This document shows positions 23,388 to 33,205 of a DNA stretch of 64,000 bases, piece after piece. The stretch is taken from NCBI GenBank assembly GCA_965205905.1, contig CBDBHZ010000011.1:310001-374000 (forward strand), written 5' to 3'. A program made the position numbers and the translations under genes. Source of the DNA: JAHZMA01 sp965205905. Lineage in GTDB: Bacteria; Pseudomonadota; Alphaproteobacteria; JABAAW01; JAHZMA01. Position 1 is the first letter of the stretch. Every line of letters begins with the position of its first letter. The notes under the pieces are model-generated. The model was not told the DNA's origin. It ran no database searches and saw nothing but the letters and a program-made list of their open reading frames with translations.

Positions 23388-24725
23388 ATGAAAAAATATT
23401 ACCTATGCTTATTAGTCATATCATTATGGCATATACCAGCCTCCGCACAATTACGGGTAGATATTACCAGCGGTGATTTTCAGCCCTTGCCAATCGCTTT
23501 TATACCGTTTGACATAAACAGTGATAATAACGCCAAACCCGACCCCCAGCTTGAAAAATTGGCAAAAAATTTGGTAGGGGTTATTCATAGCAATCTCTCA
23601 CAATCTGGTTTATTTAAGGGTGTGCCACGAAAAAATTTTGTTGAAGATAAGATTGCCTTTGAACAATTTCCTGATTTTGCAGCATGGCGTTTGATTAATA
23701 CTCAAGCCATTTTAATTGGTAGAATTGAATCAGAAGGCAAAGAATCGGTACGTATTTCGTTCAGATTATGGGATGTGTTCGCGCAAAAACAAATTGCTGC
23801 TTTCAACTATAAGGTGCGTTTTAATGGTTGGCGCAGGGTTGCTCATAAAATTTCCGACCATGTCTATCAAAGAATTACGGGTGAAGAGGGATATTTTGAT
23901 ACCAGAATTATTTATATTGCGGAATCTGGACCGCTTACAAATCGCAGCAAGCAATTAGCGATTATGGACCAAGATGGCTATAATAATCATATTATTTCTA
24001 AAGATGAGGGGCTTATTCTCACACCGCGTTTTTCACCCTCAAGGCAAGAAATTTTATATATGCGCCTTCACCCCCAAAGTGCACGGGTTTATTGGCTAGA
24101 TTTAATTAGTGGTAAGCAATTTTCGTTAGGCGATTTTGAAGGCATGTATTACGCCCCGCGCTTTACCCCTAGTGGCAATGGCGTGCTTTATTCTTACGCG
24201 CAAGATGGCAATTCAGATGTTTGGTATATGGATTTACGCACCCGCGAGCGTCGTAGGCTAACGCGCCATAGCGCGATTGATACCTCACCCTCACCCTCAC
24301 CCGATGGCAAATTTGTTGCCTTCACATCAGATAGGGGCGGCAGACCGCAAATTTATGTGATGCGTAATAATGGCGGTAATGTAAAACGTATCACTTATGG
24401 CAAGGGTTCTTTTAGCACGCCTGTTTGGTCGCCACGTGGTGATTATATCGCGTTCACCAGCCAAACGGGTGGTCAATTTGCAATTGGCGTGATTCGTCCT
24501 GATGGCAAAGATATGCGGATTTTATTTAAGGCGTTTCATGTTGAAGCCCCTACTTGGTCGCCCAATGGCAGGGTATTGATGTTTTTCAAACATGAAAAAA
24601 GTAAGAGAGATGGCACAGGTGGGCGTACGCGTATTTATTCGATTGATGTTACGGGTTATAATTTGCGTGAAGTGCCAACACCGACCGATGCTTCCGACCC
24701 AGCATGGTCGCCCCTTATTTTTTAA
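23388..24725 (+). CDS. tolB: Tol-Pal system beta-propeller protein TolB
   Basis: 445 residues with a signal peptide (MKKYYLCLLVISLWHIPASA). The N-terminal domain carries PLPIAFIPF and the propeller blades show the repeated SPSPDGKFVAFTSDRGGRPQIYVM type of motif. It is periplasmic and binds Pal. In most genomes pal and ybgF/cpoB follow; here the next gene is the convergent sdhB, so pal must be elsewhere or replaced. Confidence 0.94.
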   Translation: MKKYYLCLLVISLWHIPASAQLRVDITSGDFQPLPIAFIPFDINSDNNAKPDPQLEKLAKNLVGVIHSNLSQSGLFKGVPRKNFVEDKIAFEQFPDFAAWRLINTQAILIGRIESEGKESVRISFRLWDVFAQKQIAAFNYKVRFNGWRRVAHKISDHVYQRITGEEGYFDTRIIYIAESGPLTNRSKQLAIMDQDGYNNHIISKDEGLILTPRFSPSRQEILYMRLHPQSARVYWLDLISGKQFSLGDFEGMYYAPRFTPSGNGVLYSYAQDGNSDVWYMDLRTRERRRLTRHSAIDTSPSPSPDGKFVAFTSDRGGRPQIYVMRNNGGNVKRITYGKGSFSTPVWSPRGDYIAFTSQTGGQFAIGVIRPDGKDMRILFKAFHVEAPTWSPNGRVLMFFKHEKSKRDGTGGRTRIYSIDVTGYNLREVPTPTDASDPAWSPLIF

Positions 24726-24745
24726 GATATTAGAATTCTAATATC
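24726..24745. terminator. Perfect 20-bp palindrome between convergent tolB and sdhB
   Basis: GATATTAG-AATTCTAATATC is a perfect palindrome that includes the last codons and stop of sdhB. It starts right after the tolB stop. The downstream T content is modest on the plus strand (ATTTCATCTTT) and absent on the minus strand, so it is a weak terminator at best. Confidence 0.5.
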
Positions 24746-25521
24746 ATTTCATCTTTGATTTTAGCAATCGCATGGGCAGGGTTCAAGCCTTTCGGGCAGG
24801 CTTGCGTGCAATTCATAATCGTATGGCAACGATAAAGTTTAAACGGGTCATCTAATGCTTGAACGCGCTTTACCACAGCATCATCGCGGCTATCAATAAT
24901 CCAACGATAGGCTTGCAACAACACAGCAGGTCCTAAATATTTATCACCATTCCACCAATAGCTAGGGCATGATGTAGAACAACAAAAACATAAGATACAT
25001 TCATACAGCCCATCTAGTTTTTCCCTCTCTTCAGGGCTTTGAATGCGCTCGGCATCTTTGGGCATTGTTTGATTGGTTTGCAACCATGGCTCAATCGATT
25101 CTAATTGCTCATAGATTTTTTTAACATCAGGGACTAAATCTTTAATCACATCGCGATGTGGCAACGGATAAATTTTAATCACGCCTTTTAACTCATCAAT
25201 ATGGGTGGTGCAAGCAAGGCCGTTAGTGCCATTGATATTCATCGCGCACGACCCACAAACCCCCTCGCGACACGAACGGCGAAATGTGAGGCTTGGGTCA
25301 ATCTCATTCTTAATTTTGATAATGGCATCTAGCACCATCGGGCCACAATCATTGAGGTCGATATAGAAACTATCGATGGTTGGGTTACCTTTTTTTTCTG
25401 GATTATAGCGGTAAATATCAACCTGTTGCAGATTTTGTTTATGCTCTCCCGTTTTTGCGGGCTTATCCCATTTTTTTCCTTTTTTAGGACGGGCTTCTCT
25501 GGGTAAAACTAATTGTGCCAT
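24730..25521 (-). CDS. sdhB: Succinate dehydrogenase iron-sulfur subunit
   Basis: 263 residues. The 2Fe-2S ligands are in CREGVCGSCAMNI, the 4Fe-4S and 3Fe-4S ligands in ECILCFCCSTSCPS and CHTIMNCTQACPKGLNP. It transfers electrons from SdhA to the membrane quinone site. Separated from sdhA by the hom gene, which is unusual; the hom-sdhB gap is only 17 bp, so cotranscription is probably kept. Confidence 0.96.
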   Translation of the reverse strand: MAQLVLPREARPKKGKKWDKPAKTGEHKQNLQQVDIYRYNPEKKGNPTIDSFYIDLNDCGPMVLDAIIKIKNEIDPSLTFRRSCREGVCGSCAMNINGTNGLACTTHIDELKGVIKIYPLPHRDVIKDLVPDVKKIYEQLESIEPWLQTNQTMPKDAERIQSPEEREKLDGLYECILCFCCSTSCPSYWWNGDKYLGPAVLLQAYRWIIDSRDDAVVKRVQALDDPFKLYRCHTIMNCTQACPKGLNPAHAIAKIKDEMILEF

Positions 25522-25538
25522 GTTATCACCTATTCATT

Positions 25539-26858
25539 TTATTTTGCCAATTTAATGGCGATTGGTTTTTCAGTTACAAAAGAAAGTTCGCTAATTTTTT
25601 CAAGGGCGGCCGTTACCACCTGCGCGCGCGCATTATGGGTAATCATTTGTAGCGATACTGCATCTGGCTCGCGCCTTTGTGCGCTATTGCGCTGTATCAG
25701 CATATCAATAGAAATACCATATTCTTTCATCACCGCCATCATATCGCTTAACACACCCGCAATATCTTTAACGCGCACACGGATAAAATATTGCGCGCTA
25801 TATTGCTGATAATCATAATAATGCGTGTCGCTAAGATATTTCACATCAGTGCCAAATAGCTGATTGCTATCATCAGGGTGTCTGGTGATGTGAATCAAAT
25901 CTGACATCACCGCAACCGCAGTAGGCGATGCGCCTGCGCCGGGACCTGTTAGCATGGTATCGCCTGCATAGTGGCTATTAACGATAAGTCCGTTTAATTC
26001 ATTATCGATATGGGCAAGCGGTGCGCTGATGGGCAATAAAACGGGGCTCACCGAAAGATAGATTTTTTCGTCAACCTTGATTGCTTCGGCAACTAATTTG
26101 ATTCTATAGCCCTGACTTTGGGCAAATTCAATATCTTGATATTGGATATTTTCAATACCCTCCACCAAAATTTTGTCAAGATTTGGTTTAATCTGAAAAG
26201 CAATCGCTGCAATCAATGCTAATTTTTGAGCGGCATCCATTCCTGAAATATCAAGTGTGGGGTCGGCTTCGGCTAAACCTAATTTTTGGGCATCATCTAA
26301 CGCATCAGTGAAGTTGATTTTATCATTCTGCATTTTGGTTAAAATATAGTTGCAAGTGCCGTTTAAGATACCTGAAAGGCTGTCGATTCTATCATAAATC
26401 AAATGGTTGGTAAGATTGGCAATGATGGGGATAACGCCGCCCACTGCCGCTTCCCAGCCAATCGCCGTTTTTTGTTGCTGTACAGCTTGGGCAATATCAA
26501 AACCTTTGCGGGCCAATAATGCTTTATTGGCGGTGATAACCGCTTTACCAGATGCAATCGCTTGCGTGATGGTTTGTTCGGCAACGCCATATTCGCCACC
26601 TATTAATTCGATTAAAATATCAATATCGGGGCTTTTTGCCATGACGATTGGGTCGTCAAACCATTGATAGGCAGAACAATCAGCATCACGTTTTTTATTT
26701 TTATTTTGGGCTGAAACTGCGACAATTTTTAACGGCAAAGACGGTTGTCCTTTTTCTTGCAGCATTTTTTGAGTTTGCTCAATCAAAGAAACCAAGCCAC
26801 AGCCAACGGTACCTAAACCAGCAATGCCAATTTTTTTAATATCGTTCGCGTCAGCCAT
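25539..26858 (-). CDS. hom: Homoserine dehydrogenase (with ACT domain)
   Basis: 439 residues. NAD(P)-binding IGIAGLGTVGCGLV, the catalytic region GWEAAVGGVIPII and SLSGILNGTCNYIL, EADPTLDISGMDAAQKLA, and a C-terminal ACT domain (RVRVKDIAGVLSDMMAVMKEYGISI) that usually gives threonine feedback control. It makes homoserine for threonine, methionine and isoleucine. The ATG overlaps the sdhA stop (TAATG), so it is translationally coupled to sdhA inside the sdh operon. Confidence 0.95.
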   Translation of the reverse strand: MADANDIKKIGIAGLGTVGCGLVSLIEQTQKMLQEKGQPSLPLKIVAVSAQNKNKKRDADCSAYQWFDDPIVMAKSPDIDILIELIGGEYGVAEQTITQAIASGKAVITANKALLARKGFDIAQAVQQQKTAIGWEAAVGGVIPIIANLTNHLIYDRIDSLSGILNGTCNYILTKMQNDKINFTDALDDAQKLGLAEADPTLDISGMDAAQKLALIAAIAFQIKPNLDKILVEGIENIQYQDIEFAQSQGYRIKLVAEAIKVDEKIYLSVSPVLLPISAPLAHIDNELNGLIVNSHYAGDTMLTGPGAGASPTAVAVMSDLIHITRHPDDSNQLFGTDVKYLSDTHYYDYQQYSAQYFIRVRVKDIAGVLSDMMAVMKEYGISIDMLIQRNSAQRREPDAVSLQMITHNARAQVVTAALEKISELSFVTEKPIAIKLAK

Positions 26859-28633
26859 TAATAAACGCGCTTTTTCGGTGGGATAGATTGAATATCGTTA
26901 CTCATCGGTTGGTCTTTCACGGGGCGATAGCTAATATCGGTCTCACCTTTTTCATCAATCGCGATGATGGTATGTTTCATCCAATTTTTATCGTCACGGT
27001 CGGCAAAATCTTCACGCGCATGGGCGCCACGAGATTCCTGACGATTGAGTGCGGCATCAACAGTTGCGGTGGCTTGAATCAGTAGATTTTCAAATTCCAA
27101 CGTTTCAATCAAATCAGTATTCCAAATCATACCCTTATCGGAAACATTCACATTCTCAAATTTTTTCCATATTGCGTGAATCCGTTCTTTACCCGTTGTA
27201 AGGGCTTTTTCATCACGAAATACCGAAACATCCTCTTGCATGGCGCGTTGCATTTCAAGGCGTAAATCAGCGGTATGATACGTGCCATTATGATTTAACA
27301 GCTGATTGATTTTTTCTACCGATTCTTCGCCATCACTGGCTTTTAGACTTGGTATCTGCTTATTACCTTGACCAAGCGATTTGATGCAATGTTCGGCGGC
27401 GACTTTGCCAAATACCACCAAATCCAGCAATGAGTTTGACCCTAATCTATTCGCACCATGCACCGAAACACATGCCGCTTCACCCACTGCCATCAATCCT
27501 GATACAGTATCATCGCCCGACCTTAACACCTCGCCATGATAATTGGCAGGAATACCACCCATATTATAATGGCAGGTTGGCAAGACGGGAATCGGCTCTT
27601 TGGTAACATCAACCCCAGCAAAAATTTTTGCAGTATCGCTGATACCGGGCAAGCGTTGATGGACAATTTCGGGGTCTAAATGATTGATATGCAAATAAAT
27701 ATGGTCTTTATTTTTGCCAACACCGCGCCCTTCACGAATTTCAAGAGTCATGGCGCGACTCACCACATCGCGTGAGGCTAAATCTTTGGCTGAAGGCGCG
27801 TAACGTTCCATAAAACGCTCACCTTCTGAATTGGTAAGATAACCGCCTTCACCACGCACGCCTTCGGTGATAAGACAGCCTGCGCCATAAATACCAGTCG
27901 GGTGAAATTGCACAAATTCGGTATCTTGTAATGGCAAGCCTGCGCGCACCACCATACCGCCACCATCGCCTGTGCAACTATGGGCTGATGTGCAAGAAAA
28001 ATAGATGCGTCCGTAACCGCCAGTGGCTAAAATCACAGTTTTGGCAGCGAATCTATGGAAGACGCCATCTTCCATACATTGTGCGACCACCCCGCAACAT
28101 TCACCATCATTCATTAAAAGGTCTAGCGCAAAATATTCAACAAAAAACTCTACCTTATTTTTCAAACTTTGCTGATATAAGGTATGCAACATAGCATGAC
28201 CCGTTCTATCGGCAGCGGCGCAAGTGCGTAATGCAGGTGCCCCTTCGCCAAATTCTGTCGTCATACCGCCAAAGGCGCGCTGATAAATTTTGCCATCTTT
28301 GGTGCGTGAAAAAGGCATACCATAATGCTCTAATTCTATCACGGCTTCGGGGGCATGGCGCACCATAAACTCAATCGCATCTTGGTCGCCTAGCCAGTCT
28401 GAACCTTTCACAGTATCATACATATGCCAACGCCAATCATCTTTGCCCATATTGCCTAATGATGCCGAAATACCGCCTTGCGCTGCCACTGTATGGCTAC
28501 GGGTAGGAAATAATTTACTGATACAAGCGGTTTTCAAACCCGCTTCGGCAAGCCCTAAAGCAGCCCGCAAACCAGCACCGCCAGCACCGACCACCACCAC
28601 ATCATAAGAATGGTCTATAAAGTTTTCAGCCAT
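26858..28633 (-). CDS. sdhA: Succinate dehydrogenase flavoprotein subunit
   Basis: 591 residues. FAD-binding VVVGAGGAGLRAALGLAEAG, the covalent flavin His in FPTRSHTVAAQGG, substrate-binding HPTGIYGAGCLITEGVRGEGG, and the C-terminal ARSRGAHARED equivalent ESRGAHAREDF. Oxidises succinate to fumarate in the TCA cycle, on the cytoplasmic face of the membrane. Five bp after sdhD. Confidence 0.97.
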   Translation of the reverse strand: MAENFIDHSYDVVVVGAGGAGLRAALGLAEAGLKTACISKLFPTRSHTVAAQGGISASLGNMGKDDWRWHMYDTVKGSDWLGDQDAIEFMVRHAPEAVIELEHYGMPFSRTKDGKIYQRAFGGMTTEFGEGAPALRTCAAADRTGHAMLHTLYQQSLKNKVEFFVEYFALDLLMNDGECCGVVAQCMEDGVFHRFAAKTVILATGGYGRIYFSCTSAHSCTGDGGGMVVRAGLPLQDTEFVQFHPTGIYGAGCLITEGVRGEGGYLTNSEGERFMERYAPSAKDLASRDVVSRAMTLEIREGRGVGKNKDHIYLHINHLDPEIVHQRLPGISDTAKIFAGVDVTKEPIPVLPTCHYNMGGIPANYHGEVLRSGDDTVSGLMAVGEAACVSVHGANRLGSNSLLDLVVFGKVAAEHCIKSLGQGNKQIPSLKASDGEESVEKINQLLNHNGTYHTADLRLEMQRAMQEDVSVFRDEKALTTGKERIHAIWKKFENVNVSDKGMIWNTDLIETLEFENLLIQATATVDAALNRQESRGAHAREDFADRDDKNWMKHTIIAIDEKGETDISYRPVKDQPMSNDIQSIPPKKRVY

Positions 28634-28638
28634 CGTTA

Positions 28639-29058
28639 TTATCCACCATACCCAACATATCCACCAATAAAAATGCCAATAATGGCACCAATCATCAAAA
28701 ATTTACAACCTAATTTAACGCTATAAAGGGCAATCGGGAATAAGAGCCTATGATGAATATAATCTTCAATAATATTTTCTAACCCCAACCTTGCATGAGA
28801 CATCATGAACACGATTGTTAAACTCAACACGATTTTATTGGTAGGGGTTTGCAACCATATCGTGAATTGTTCGTAATTTTTACCGCCAGCATCACCAAGC
28901 CCATACACATACAGCCATGGCACAAGAAAAAGCATAGCAACTGATGATACTTTTTGGAACGCCCAATCTTCATCAGCTTCAGGGTGCAATTTCAAGCCTT
29001 TTGATGCTTTTAGAAAGAATTTGCCAATTATAACGACAAAAGGAAATTTGTGAATCAT
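28639..29058 (-). CDS. sdhD: Succinate dehydrogenase membrane anchor subunit SdhD
   Basis: 139 residues with three hydrophobic helices. The heme/quinone region is MMSHARLGLENIIEDYIHH, where the His of SHARLG is the likely heme b ligand. Lies between sdhC and sdhA. Confidence 0.9.
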   Translation of the reverse strand: MIHKFPFVVIIGKFFLKASKGLKLHPEADEDWAFQKVSSVAMLFLVPWLYVYGLGDAGGKNYEQFTIWLQTPTNKIVLSLTIVFMMSHARLGLENIIEDYIHHRLLFPIALYSVKLGCKFLMIGAIIGIFIGGYVGYGG

Positions 29059-29070
29059 TGTGTTACCATA

Positions 29071-29463
29071 TCAAAATAGTCCGTTACCAACAATCAGCTT
29101 AAAAGAAGCAAGCCAAATCAGAGTGGCGATGGTAAAAGCCGCATAGCCAGAAAAACGCCCACCGCGCAAATTAATAAATCGCCCAACATCAAAAATTAAA
29201 TGCCTTATGCCTAAAGAATAATGCATCAATAATGCCCAAGCAAAGATAAGTTTCGCAAGCTTAAAAATCAATGTTTGTCCAAAAGAATATATATTATTGA
29301 AAAGGGTTTCACCTAAAAAACCAAAAGCGATTAATTTAACACATAAAAAAGCCACACCAGCGGTGATAATAACGCCCGTTATGCGGTGCATAATAGAAAA
29401 CAACATCGTCCATCGCCAACGATAAATCTGCAAATGCGGTGATAATGGTTTTTTTTGCTTCAT
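29071..29463 (-). CDS. sdhC: Succinate dehydrogenase cytochrome b556 subunit SdhC
   Basis: 130 residues starting KKPLSPHLQIYRWRWTMLFSIMHRITGV, the SdhC signature. Three helices; the SIMHRITG region forms the quinone pocket and HYSLGIRHLIFD contains the heme ligand His. First gene of the operon. A TATAAT-like -10 lies on the minus strand at 29494-29489. Confidence 0.93.
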   Translation of the reverse strand: MKQKKPLSPHLQIYRWRWTMLFSIMHRITGVIITAGVAFLCVKLIAFGFLGETLFNNIYSFGQTLIFKLAKLIFAWALLMHYSLGIRHLIFDVGRFINLRGGRFSGYAAFTIATLIWLASFKLIVGNGLF

Positions 29464-29534
29464 AGGATGATATTTTCTCGGTTACAATATTATATAGCTA
29501 TCATTCTAGTAAAGCATTGAGGTAATTGCAAGCA

Positions 29535-31052
29535 TCAATCTCTGAAAATCACATAGCGGTAATTTAATGCTTCGGCAAGATGCAATTTGTTAATTTGCTC
29601 GGTTGCCGTCATATCGGCAAGGGTGCGCGCTACTTTTAACACGCGATGAAAGCCACGCGCCGATAGCCTTAATTTATTGGCAGCCTCAATCAAGAATTGC
29701 TGTTCAGCGGATTGTAAGGGCGCGATTTTTTCTAACAACTCCCCTTCGGCATGGGCGTTACATGCAAGTTTGCTATTTAATTGTTTGAATCTTTGTTGCT
29801 GTATGTCTCGGGTACGTAACACGCGTTTGGCAATATCAGCACTGGTTTCAGCTGGGGTGGGAAGGGTTAAATCAATCGCAGGGATTTCTGGCACGCTAAT
29901 ATGAATATCGATTCTATCAAAAATCGGGCCTGAAATTTTTGATTGATACTTAAAGCCGCATTCAGGTGCTTGCTTACATTCACGGCTTTCATCGCCTAAA
30001 TAGCCACAACGGCACGGATTCATCGCCGCCAATAATTGAAAGCGCGATGGATAAGTAAGGTGCGCATTCACCCGTGCAATCATGGTCTCTCCCGTTTCAA
30101 TCGGTTGCCGTAACGCTTCTAATGCTTGGCGCGGAAATTCGGGGAATTCATCCATAAATAACACGCCATGATGGGCAAGCGAAATCTCACCGGGCTTGGC
30201 ACGGCTACCACCACCTGCCAATGCGGCAACTGATGCGGTATGATGAGGCGCACGAAACGGACGCGTTTTGCTGATATTGGCTTTACTGGTGAGTCCCGAA
30301 ATAGAGTGAATCACCGCCACATCTAAAGCTTCTGAGCCACTTAATGGCGGTAAAATACTGGGCAATCTTTGCGCTAACATTGATTTGCCTGAGCCCGGTG
30401 GACCAATCATCAGCAGATGATGCCCGCCCGATGCCACTACTTCTAAAGCGCGTTTGGCTTGTTCTTGTCCTTTTACATCACGAAAATCAGCATGTTTGCC
30501 GGTATCATCAAAAGCTTCTGCTTGCGGACGTGGTAAGGTAATCTCACCTTTGAGGTGATTCATTAATTGTAATAAATTATTAGCGGCAATGATGGGGTGC
30601 TTATCGCCGAGCCATGCTGCCTCATGCCCCGATTCTGATGGGCAGATGATGGTTTTATTCTGGCTGATGGCATAGCGGGTGGCAGGCAAAACGCCATTGA
30701 CGGGTAAAATACTGCCAGCCAATGTTAATTCGCCTAAACAGATATAATCTTGCATTTTATCGGCAGGTAAAAAATCCATTGCGGTCAATAAACCTAGCGC
30801 AATCGGAAGGTCAAAATGACTGCCCTCTTTCAGCAAATCAGCAGGCGATAGATTAACAGTGATGATTTTAGCAGGCAAAGTGAGACCCATCGCCAATAAC
30901 GCGCCTTTTACCCGTTCGCGGCTTTCGCTGAGAGCCTTATCGGGCAAGCCAACAATGATAAATTTAGGCACGCCACTGCTTAACATCACCTGTAAATTAA
31001 CGGGGCGAACATTTAAGCCTTCAAAGGCAACAGTAGAGATTGAAGCAACCAT
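29535..31052 (-). CDS. comM: YifB/ComM-family Mg-chelatase-like AAA+ ATPase
   Basis: 505 residues. The N-terminal Lon-like domain (VRPVNLQVMLSSGVPKFIIVGLPDKALSE), the AAA module with Walker A IGPPGSGKSMLA, PFRAPHHTASVAALAGGG, Walker B GVLFMDEFPEF, and the C-terminal zinc segment with CRCGY and C-rich CKQAPECGF. ComM works as a branch-migration helicase during integration of transformed DNA; outside competent bacteria its role is open. Confidence 0.94.
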   Translation of the reverse strand: MVASISTVAFEGLNVRPVNLQVMLSSGVPKFIIVGLPDKALSESRERVKGALLAMGLTLPAKIITVNLSPADLLKEGSHFDLPIALGLLTAMDFLPADKMQDYICLGELTLAGSILPVNGVLPATRYAISQNKTIICPSESGHEAAWLGDKHPIIAANNLLQLMNHLKGEITLPRPQAEAFDDTGKHADFRDVKGQEQAKRALEVVASGGHHLLMIGPPGSGKSMLAQRLPSILPPLSGSEALDVAVIHSISGLTSKANISKTRPFRAPHHTASVAALAGGGSRAKPGEISLAHHGVLFMDEFPEFPRQALEALRQPIETGETMIARVNAHLTYPSRFQLLAAMNPCRCGYLGDESRECKQAPECGFKYQSKISGPIFDRIDIHISVPEIPAIDLTLPTPAETSADIAKRVLRTRDIQQQRFKQLNSKLACNAHAEGELLEKIAPLQSAEQQFLIEAANKLRLSARGFHRVLKVARTLADMTATEQINKLHLAEALNYRYVIFRD

Positions 31053-31152
31053 AATGATGGCATCATAAGCGAAAACAGATTTTCTGCAAAAGAATTTTTT
31101 ATATTTATGATTCTTGCTTGCAAAAAAGGGATAAAATCATCATGCTAGCCTT

Positions 31153-31980
31153 ATGGTTAAAGTAACAACATGGAACATCAATTCGGTGCGTTTGCGAATT
31201 GAGATGGTATTGGATTTTTTGAAAACAACAAATCCCGATATTTTATGCCTGCAAGAAATCAAAACGGTGAATGATACATTTCCGTTTCAGGCATTTGCTG
31301 ATGCGGGCTATCCCCATATGGCAGTGCGTGGTATGAAATCTTATAATGGGGTGGCGATTATATCGCGCTTGCCATTTGCTGATGAGTTTGCGCTTGAATT
31401 TGTGGGCAAGAAAGATTGTCGGCATATTGCAGTGCGGCTTGATGATGCCGCCAATATTCATAAATGCGAAATTCATAATTTTTATGTGCCAGCGGGTGGC
31501 GATATTCCTGATATTAACGAAAATCCTAAATTTGCCCATAAGTTAGATTTTGTTGATGAAATGCGTGCATGGTTTATGAATAACCGCGATATTCAGCAAA
31601 AAATGATTCTGGTTGGTGATTTGAATATTGCGCCATTGCCAGAAGATGTTTGGTCGCATAAGCAATTATTGAAAGTGGTATCGCACACACCGATTGAGGT
31701 TGAAAAATTATCGGCAATGCGTGATGATTTTGGCTGGGTTGATGCAGCGCGTCATTTATATCCAGCACGCGATGCTGATGGTAACGAGGTGAAACTCTAT
31801 AGCTGGTGGTCGTATCGGTCGCGTGATTGGCAGGCAAATAATCGGGGCAGAAGGCTTGACCATATTTGGATGACCCCGCCTCTATTGCCTGAATTGCAAC
31901 ATATTGATATTGCTACAATGTGGCGGAGCGCAGAAAAACCATCTGACCATGTGCCGCTAACAATCACATTAGATTCATAG
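31153..31980 (+). CDS. xth: Exodeoxyribonuclease III / AP endonuclease
   Basis: 275 residues, EEP fold. TTWNINSVRLR, LCLQEIKT (metal Glu), YNGVAIISR, VGDLNIAP, and the C-terminal RRLDHIWMT and SDHVPL (catalytic His) are all present. Acts in base-excision repair. Divergent from comM with about 100 bp between. Confidence 0.95.
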   Translation: MVKVTTWNINSVRLRIEMVLDFLKTTNPDILCLQEIKTVNDTFPFQAFADAGYPHMAVRGMKSYNGVAIISRLPFADEFALEFVGKKDCRHIAVRLDDAANIHKCEIHNFYVPAGGDIPDINENPKFAHKLDFVDEMRAWFMNNRDIQQKMILVGDLNIAPLPEDVWSHKQLLKVVSHTPIEVEKLSAMRDDFGWVDAARHLYPARDADGNEVKLYSWWSYRSRDWQANNRGRRLDHIWMTPPLLPELQHIDIATMWRSAEKPSDHVPLTITLDS

Positions 31981-31994
31981 ATAGCGCGATTGAT

Positions 31995-32489
31995 ATGGGT
32001 GATGATAAAGAATCATTTCAAGATTTTGTAAGGGTGGATAAAATCAATCCTGATGCGCTCGTGCCAGAAATGACGCCAGATGTGGAATCATTTGATGACG
32101 TGCCAAAAAATCAAACTGCTATCGATTCGACACCTGTTATCTCTCATATTGTGCCACCGCAAGCAAAAAAAAAATCAGTCGCGCCGTTAAATAATAAGCA
32201 AAAACGCGCCATCGAATCGGGAAAACATAAAATTGAAGCGAGACTAGATTTGCATGGCGAGACCCGCAAAGATGCCCACAGCCAAGTGATAGCTTTTATC
32301 AATACCGCTAAAATCAATCAGCACCGCATGTTGTTGATTGTTACGGGCAAAGGCAAGGGGATTTTACGCGGTGATTTGCCACAATGGCTGCAACAATTCC
32401 GTGCTGATATTTTGCATCATTGTTTTGCCGCTTCCAAACATGGCGGTGATGGTGCGTATTATGTCTATCTACGTAGAAGTAAAACATGA
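31995..32489 (+). CDS. Smr-domain protein
   Basis: 164 residues. About 80 residues of low-complexity linker precede a Smr domain: ARLDLHGETRKDAHSQVIAFI (the LDLHG motif) and MLLIVTGKGKGILRGDLPQWL (the TGxG motif), followed by AASKHGGDGAYYVYLRR. Such small MutS2-like domains are nucleases or RNA/DNA-binding; alphaproteobacterial copies commonly adjoin mltA. Here it is 14 bp after xth and overlaps the ATP12 gene by 4 nt. Confidence 0.9.
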   Translation: MGDDKESFQDFVRVDKINPDALVPEMTPDVESFDDVPKNQTAIDSTPVISHIVPPQAKKKSVAPLNNKQKRAIESGKHKIEARLDLHGETRKDAHSQVIAFINTAKINQHRMLLIVTGKGKGILRGDLPQWLQQFRADILHHCFAASKHGGDGAYYVYLRRSKT

Positions 32490-33205
32490 CAACATTACCT
32501 TATCCGCTTGAAATTAAAGAAGAAAATTCTGCCTATCATGTGTTAATGGCTGATAAAAAACCATTATTGACCCCAAAGCAAAATGCAGCGATATTGCCCT
32601 GTTTGCAAATGGCGCAACGCTTACAACAAGAAGCCAAACAATGGCACAACCATAAAAAGCCTGACTATCAATTATGGCCGCGCATCTGTTATGTGCTTGA
32701 TTATCTTGAGGGTGATAGCGAATCCCAAAAAAACCTGAATGATAAAATTACCCATTACGCCAATCACGATTTACTTTGTTACCGCGTGCAACACCCGCCC
32801 GCACTTGTTGCGCGTGAGCAACAACAATGGCATTCATGGCTGGATTGGGCGCAAGAGAAGCATGATATTCATTTGCAAACCACCGATACTATCTTGCATA
32901 TCACGCAAGACGATGCTTCGCTACAAAAAGTGAACGCGTTAGTAGATTGTAAAAATATCTATTGCCAAGCGGGGTTACTAGAATTAGTTGAAATTTTAGG
33001 TTCGGTGATTCTGGCACTTGCGGTCATTGATGGTTTAGAAAAATCAGACGATACTCATATCGATTCGATTTTTAACGCGTCATTATTGCATGAAAATTAT
33101 CAGGCTGAAAAATGGGGAAAAACTGATGCCTATCAGGCGGATTATGATTCAAAATATCAAAACCTCACAGATGCGATGCAATTTTATCAATTAGGATTGT
33201 TGTAA
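32486..33205 (+). CDS. ATP12-family F1-ATPase assembly chaperone
   Basis: 239 residues. The conserved core HYANHDLLCYRVQHPPALVAREQQQWHSWLDWA matches the ATP12 family, which binds the alpha subunit of F1 before assembly. The usual C-terminal acidic stretch (EKWGKTDAYQADYD) is present. It is an Alphaproteobacteria/mitochondria marker. Its 3' end overlaps the convergent queG by 15 nt. Confidence 0.88.
   Translation: MTTLPYPLEIKEENSAYHVLMADKKPLLTPKQNAAILPCLQMAQRLQQEAKQWHNHKKPDYQLWPRICYVLDYLEGDSESQKNLNDKITHYANHDLLCYRVQHPPALVAREQQQWHSWLDWAQEKHDIHLQTTDTILHITQDDASLQKVNALVDCKNIYCQAGLLELVEILGSVILALAVIDGLEKSDDTHIDSIFNASLLHENYQAEKWGKTDAYQADYDSKYQNLTDAMQFYQLGLL

Noticed and set aside
24726..24745. Palindrome as an operator for sdh or tol genes
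   Set aside because: It lies at the 3' ends of two convergent genes, far from any promoter; a weak terminator is more plausible.
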